From Telmatactis stephensoni (taxonomy: Eukaryota > Cnidaria > Anthozoa > Actiniaria > Isophelliidae), in assembly GCA_029948255.1 (NCBI GenBank), contig JALIZF010001003.1, forward strand, positions 60,557 to 124,556: a stretch of DNA of 64,000 bases, given 5' to 3'. How positions within the stretch are numbered: the stretch's first letter is position 1; the number at the start of each line of letters is the position of its first letter. Made by a program: the position numbers and the translations under genes. The notes under the pieces were generated by a model. It ran no database searches. It was not told the DNA's origin and saw only the letters and a list, made by a program, of their open reading frames with translations. Positions 59,267 through 64,000 of the stretch are shown here, in pieces.

Positions 59267-59531
59267 TTGGGTCTAAACTCACTTTAACTCGCAGCGAATA
59301 AGAGCGAGTTTGGGCGAGTTAAGTCGAGTTGGGGTAAAATTAATGGCCCTTTTCCAACCCTGCAAGTTAAAGCAAAGGGGAAATGGACCCTTCTCGTTTA
59401 CCTTTATGAAATCCTATACGAGCTAAGGCGAGTTAAAGTGAGTTGAGCAAAAAATCCTTTTTTAATTTGGTACTGCAAGTTAGTGCGAATTAAGGCGAAT
59501 AAACGGAAGTCAGGGCGAGTTTAGACCCCAG
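59267..59531. mobile_element. Inverted-repeat element with GCGAGTT sub-repeats
   Basis: GGGTCTAAACTC (59269-59280) pairs with GAGTTTAGACCC (59517-59528). Inside, GCGAGTTAAG/GCGAGTTTGG/GCGAATTAAGG motifs recur at least seven times, in both orientations (AACTCGCAGCG near the left end). It lies 225 bp after the GPCR stop. Confidence 0.75.
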
Positions 59532-60299
59532 AGTAGACCTATAGTTGTAGAAAGTGAATTTTAAAACTTTAAGACGAATGAAAAGATTTTATTCATATTT
59601 GAATTAGAAATAGTTTTAACCTATAACTACAGCTTAGTCCCAAAATATTGTTGAATTTAAAAAACTTGGCCATGGAGTGCCGATTTTGACGAAAAAACAA
59701 CAAGGGGAAAATCTAAATTTTTGTTTCAAAATGTTCGTCGCTTTATATTTCCAAAACGCTCTCATAGATTTTTGTCATTCTTCGCTATGTTGCAGATCTT
59801 GAAAAGTAACTTAGGAAACTTGACGTCGTTTTGAAAGATTAGATCATTTTCTGGAGATATTCAGTAATAAAATATTTCTATGACGTCATAACAGAGTCGA
59901 TTTTAATAAATTTCATAGATTTTATAATCTCAATCCTTCCCTACCTTGTGGTAGAAATGTCTATTGAAGGTTTGGAATAAGAGTTATAGTCGTTTAAACA
60001 CTGGTATGTGAGTGCGCACTAATATAATTACCGTCAACGACCTTAGAACTGCATAAGATAACATTGGCTAACATCGGCTTTTAATCAGTTGATGTGAATC
60101 GTGTTAGAGTTGAATTATTTTAAGGATTAAAGTAAATTGATAATATAAATTTATTTTAGTTATGTTGGATCGCGTATTTCTCCGCATTCTCTGCCTCTAC
60201 AAACTCATTTTGTCTGTATATACATTAAAAGTCAGACTTTAAATATAATAGATATAATTGCAAATCATAGATTAATTAGCATTTAAAATTTTGATCAGT

Positions 60300-60560
60300 T
60301 GTAACCACACGCCCCTTGTGGAAACCAGCATTAAGTTGAAGGGGCACGCGTGTGTAAATAAGTTTTAACTTACCTTACCTTATCTTACTTACCTGAATTA
60401 CTATGTTGATTTGAGACGGTGAGAGAGGAAACCGGAGGACCTGGAAAAAATCTCCAAATTCAACAACTCACATTTGATCTAGAACCTAAGCCGGAAATCG
60501 AACCCAAACCACAGTGGTGAAACGCGAGATGTGAACCGCTACATCATCCTTGCCACACAA
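60300..60560 (-). mobile_element. tRNA-derived SINE, minus strand
   Basis: On the minus strand, box A-like GATGTAGCGGTTCAC (60545-60531) and box B GGGTTCGATTTC (60504-60493) form a tRNA-like head. A body containing GGTCCTCCGGTTTCCTCTCT follows (to about 60405), then a GTAAG/GGTAA repeat tail (60395-60373). Adjacent 60300-60372 (ACGCCCCTTGTGGAAACCAG) may be a further element end. Confidence 0.65.
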
Positions 60561-61270
60561 TAGACATAGGACAGATTAAACAGGAAACAATGTAAAATTT
60601 CTTCACAGTTGTTATTTTGAGTACGAAACGCATCGCGCTGTGCGGCCGGCCGCGACAACTACAAAATGCTTTGAGCGTACTTTTTAATTTTTTCAGTTAC
60701 ACGAAAATTACGTCTACAGCTCCACACAGGTGCAAACGTTGTTCTAAGCGAAAGTATAAGGAATTCTCTACGCGTCTAACGTTCATCTTCGGTGAACTTG
60801 CAGCACTTTGCATGCTTCAACTGTCTTTAGTTTACACTCTCACAGTTTTCTTACACTCCGAGAAAAACAGCGTGGTAGCCCAAGTTGTAAAATTTTTGCA
60901 TTTGAAATATATAACTGATCTATCCTTTATATAGAGTTTCAGGAATGATCATATTTTGTAAAATTAGCAAAATAAATATAAAGCAAGGATTTTAACTCGC
61001 AATGCTACTAGCTTTGATTTTCTAGGCAATTTTGGTTTGGAAAATTTATGCATGCGCAGTCGTTTGCACGCATCTGATACAGCTCTTTATGATGGGAACT
61101 ACTACAACTGCTTACTATATTAAAGGCTTTTTTCCATGTGTATGAAAACATGTCAGTTCGTTGATATCTATACATACATTAGAAATTCCTGCCGTGACCG
61201 TTACGTTTTCACAGAAACTACTTTATCCAAAATACGGAGACTATACTAACGGAAACTACTCTATCCAAAA

Positions 61271-61452
61271 TTAGTATCCGCCAACTTGTGGTCTATTACA
61301 AATCCTGCATTCCGATTGGCTACTCTACTTGGGGGCTATATATAGCCCATGGTTGAGAAAAGCGCCGGTTTTAATTTGAAACAATGGCGGCTGAATCGCG
61401 ATTTGCGATAGTTTCTTATTTTAAGTTTGACCTACAAGTTGGTGGATACTAA
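61271..61452. mobile_element. Inverted-repeat element, 182 bp
   Basis: TTAGTATCCGCCAACTTGTG (61271-) pairs with TACAAGTTGGTGGATACTAA (to 61452). The inside includes TATATATAG and CAATGGCGGCTGAATCG. The flanking GAAACTACTCTATCCAAAA repeats at 61215 and 61253. Confidence 0.75.
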
Positions 61453-62219
61453 GAAAATTAGACCTCATATCATGAGCTACAGGTGAAATTGCCCATTCGG
61501 GCTACGGGTCTAATTATTCACTATACACATAATGAACACCAAAAATTCCGCATAGAAGCCAAAGATCGTATAGATTTATGTCCCTTTCTCGTTCCGCCCA
61601 ACTAAGAGTTATCATCACATTTTTAATCCATTACCCTAAGTTCTCGGTAAAATTTCAGTTCTCTTTAGCTATTGCTGGGTTGCATGTGACGTCACGGCAG
61701 CCATCTTGGTTGAACTTGAACTAAAATTTTCTCATTAGCATCGCTTGTTCGTTCATCCAACATGGCTACCGCTCCTTTGTGTTTTTATTCTCAGGGGAAT
61801 GGTTGAAACCAACGCAATAGGACCGACAAGTTCCATTTTATATATATTCCTCTATTAGGCCTCATATGTTTCCTTAATTTTATAAATCTTGCTAAGGGAA
61901 ATTGTTTGGGTTGCCTGTCTATTATTCTAGAACGATTCGTCCACGTTTTCTCGGCATGTTCGCGGCCGGAAATTGCAGCGCCTTCGGTTAAGTCAATTCT
62001 TTTGCATAACATCAAACAAGCGGGGGAAATAAAAGAAAGAACATATTGCTTGTGAAACCTTTTTATGGGGATATATAGGTACTTTTATTTTTATGTGGTG
62101 CTGTCATCAAATAGAATGGCATATTTTAAGAATCTGGTATGTTTTTGGGGTTTTACGTCCTCGGATTTTTACGCTTATGACAACTGCTAGCATCTACTAT
62201 GTCCTCTGTGAGTAGAAAG

Positions 62220-62282
62220 AAAGAAAGAAAGAAAATAAGGAAAAAGAAAGAAGAAAGGAAAAAGAAAAGAGAAAACAAGAGA
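62220..62282. repeat. (GAAA)n purine tract
   Basis: GAAAGAAAGAAAG.. then AAAGAAAGAAGAAAGG.. on the + strand. Confidence 0.9.
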
Positions 62283-62804
62283 CGTTTCGGTGCAAATACA
62301 CGTATATATGTTTCTAGTAGAGGAATATTTCTACGATATCTGATTCCTTGATATACCCTACCAGCCTTTCATTTCTCTCTCAATCTTCGTCGGTCATGCC
62401 ATTTGAATTTCAGTGGGAATCATTTGAAAATGTATATTTTTATTATGTAAATATTGATAACTGATTGAGGCATGTCCAATAAGTAGTATAAGACGAAAGA
62501 AAAACAATCAATAATGAACACAATCATACAAATTTAATTAAGATAAAAAAGGGCGATGACTATAAATAAGTCAAAATTGTCTTGAAATTTGTTCAGAATT
62601 GAAAGATTCCAAAACTAAACTCTCATTTTTTTTGAGTTCAATTCAGAATTGAATGTAATGAGATCCAAGAGAGCGATAATAAACTGCAGTCAGTGAGTCG
62701 ATCACAATAAAGTAGCTACTCGACCACAATAAGTGAAAGCTCTTGGCACTATGATAAATGCAGGAAAATTTATGGAGACTTGGAAGAAAAGTCGTGCTTC
62801 AGTT

Positions 62805-63020
62805 GACTCGATAGCTCAGTTGGTAGACCGCTGGACATGTATCCCAGGGGTCGTGCGTTCGAGTCTCACTTCAGTCAGGGATTTTTTCCCAGTCTCTCCT
62901 AGGGCTACCCTGGGTTCCAGGGGTTTATCGTCTCCTTCCGACGTTTATTTACTTGATAGGAGAGTCACACGACGAGAAACCCCTGGCCGCGGCAGTTACA
63001 AATCATGTTGTTTACAAACG
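62805..63020 (+). mobile_element. tRNA-derived SINE (Thr-like head)
   Basis: The tRNA-like head is at 62805-62876. The acceptor arm GACTCGA pairs with TTCAGTC (one mismatch), box A is TAGCTCAGTTGG (62812-62823) and box B is GTTCGAGTC (62857-62865). The anticodon loop CATGTAT would read TGT, but position 33 is A, not T. The D- and T-stems have mismatches, so it is not a functional tRNA. The body continues with GGGATTTTTTCCCAGTCTCT and the hairpin CCAGGGGTTT/AAACCCCTGG. Confidence 0.7.
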
Positions 63021-63279
63021 ATTTGCCTTATTTGGAAACATGGCCAAACCGGTTTTAGGTCACCATGAGGTCACGCAAACACAGTAGATTGAAAAATGTA
63101 TACTTTGAGTAAGGGCTTAAGTGAGAAAAAAAAGTCAAACTCAGCTCAAATAAGAAACATTAGTTTGAAAAAACAAACAAACAATAAACCGGCATAAATG
63201 TATATAGTATTTTTAAAAAGCGTCTTTTACTCTCCATAACGTCAACACTAGTAACGCTTGTAATACAATGCCGGATGTG

Positions 63280-64000
63280 GCAAAATAGAACCGGTTGAAC
63301 GAATCATCCAATCAAATCGCTCCTCAGTGTTTTAACCAATCACAGAGTTACCTTCAAATTCTTGAAGGTAGTGCTCTGATTGGCTTGGCGCTTTCAAACG
63401 GTTAACTCGTGCGCCCAGGGATTTATTTTCGCTTCTCGCGCCTTCGGCGCTCGCCTGAAAGAGAAAAACTCTCTAAAGAAAGCGAATTATAGACCCCTGG
63501 AGCCCAGGGTAAAAAACTTTAGAAAAGGCTGAGAACTTTAGTCATCGCCTACGTCACTCGTCGCAAGTAGTTTCAATCTTTGCTTTACGATCGGCTTCAA
63601 ATTCAATATAAAGAAATAAATTTTCCAATTTCTGAAAACATTTTTAACATGATATGAATGAGCTCACTCTGAGCTTGATTTTGCTCACCATTTTTTTTAG
63701 TCCGATAATTATATTCAAACAAATTTAAAAAGACCGTGTGCTTCAGGGATCAGTACTATGCCACCGGCCATTTGTAAATGGTTCCGGAAGAGTTCTATCC
63801 TTTTAAATGAGAAATATCTGTGAAATTACAAACTTTAGTGATTTCTCTAAGTCTGATAATTCAAACTATTGAATCCAACCCGCATTGTGCTCCAGTGATC
63901 AATACCATAGTCATTGGCCATTTGTTAATGGTTTTGAAAGTGCTCTATTTTTCTATGGGTTAACAAGAATTGCTTCATTTTCATTGATTAAATACCCAAG
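63280..64000. other. Non-coding right edge with small inverted repeats
   Basis: CCAATCACAGAGTTACCTTCAA and TTGAAGGTAGTGCTCTGATTGG (63338-63385) form a hairpin. CGCGCCTTCGGCGCTCG lies at 63437, and CCCAGGGATTTAT (63413) pairs loosely with ATAGACCCCTGGAGCCCAGGG (63488-63510). A near-direct repeat CATTTGTAAATGGTTCCGGAAG (63769) / CATTTGTTAATGGTTTTGAAAG (63919) is present. No gene. Confidence 0.45.

Noticed and set aside
62805..62876. Functional tRNA-Thr gene
   Set aside because: Position 33 is A, stems have mismatches, and a SINE body follows directly.
62733..63068. Forward ORF of 111 codons
   Set aside because: It overlaps a tRNA-derived SINE and has no recognisable domain.

Overview
The window reads as nuclear DNA of an AT-rich, intron-rich invertebrate animal. 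An anthozoan cnidarian (coral or sea anemone) is my best guess, from intron sizes, the single-exon class A GPCR and the many small foldback elements. That is inference; only the metazoan, spliced-gene character is shown directly. Three protein-coding loci can be supported.

Region 1 (631-20855, + strand): the last 28 exons of a UBR5/hyd-like HECT ubiquitin ligase. The 5' exons lie before base 1. Every junction has GT/AG sites and consistent phase, giving 2,223 residues ending in a complete HECT domain. The protein follows UBR5 colinearly from the SH3-like/beta-propeller part to the C terminus. However, no cysteine/histidine-rich UBR box is present where it should be (exons 6-8), and no MLLE domain interrupts the HECT N-lobe (exon 20 joins exon 21 directly). 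Introns carry MITE-like elements, a tRNA-derived SINE, a 17-bp minisatellite and a decayed copy of the end of one exon.

Region 2 (20856-25868): convergent intergenic DNA with a GGTTAC minisatellite, pyrimidine tracts and two inverted repeats.

Region 3 (25869-29224, - strand): the last five exons of a voltage-gated calcium channel beta subunit (CACNB). They cover the guanylate-kinase-like domain and an unusual Tyr/Gln/Gly-rich tail of about 130 residues. SH3 and upstream exons were not found in the window.

Region 4 (29225-58136): about 29 kb with no gene I can support. It holds many foldback/MITE elements (several with TAA target duplications), a nested hAT-like insertion inside a head-to-head repeat, a near-perfect 388-bp inverted repeat, purine-rich tracts, and four perfect TGACGTCA sites packed into 52 bp.

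Region 5 (58137-59042, + strand): an intronless rhodopsin-class GPCR of 301 aa with melanocortin/adenosine/cannabinoid-group features. Beyond it lie further MITEs and two tRNA-derived SINEs.

The three genes have no evident shared pathway; they are simply neighbours.
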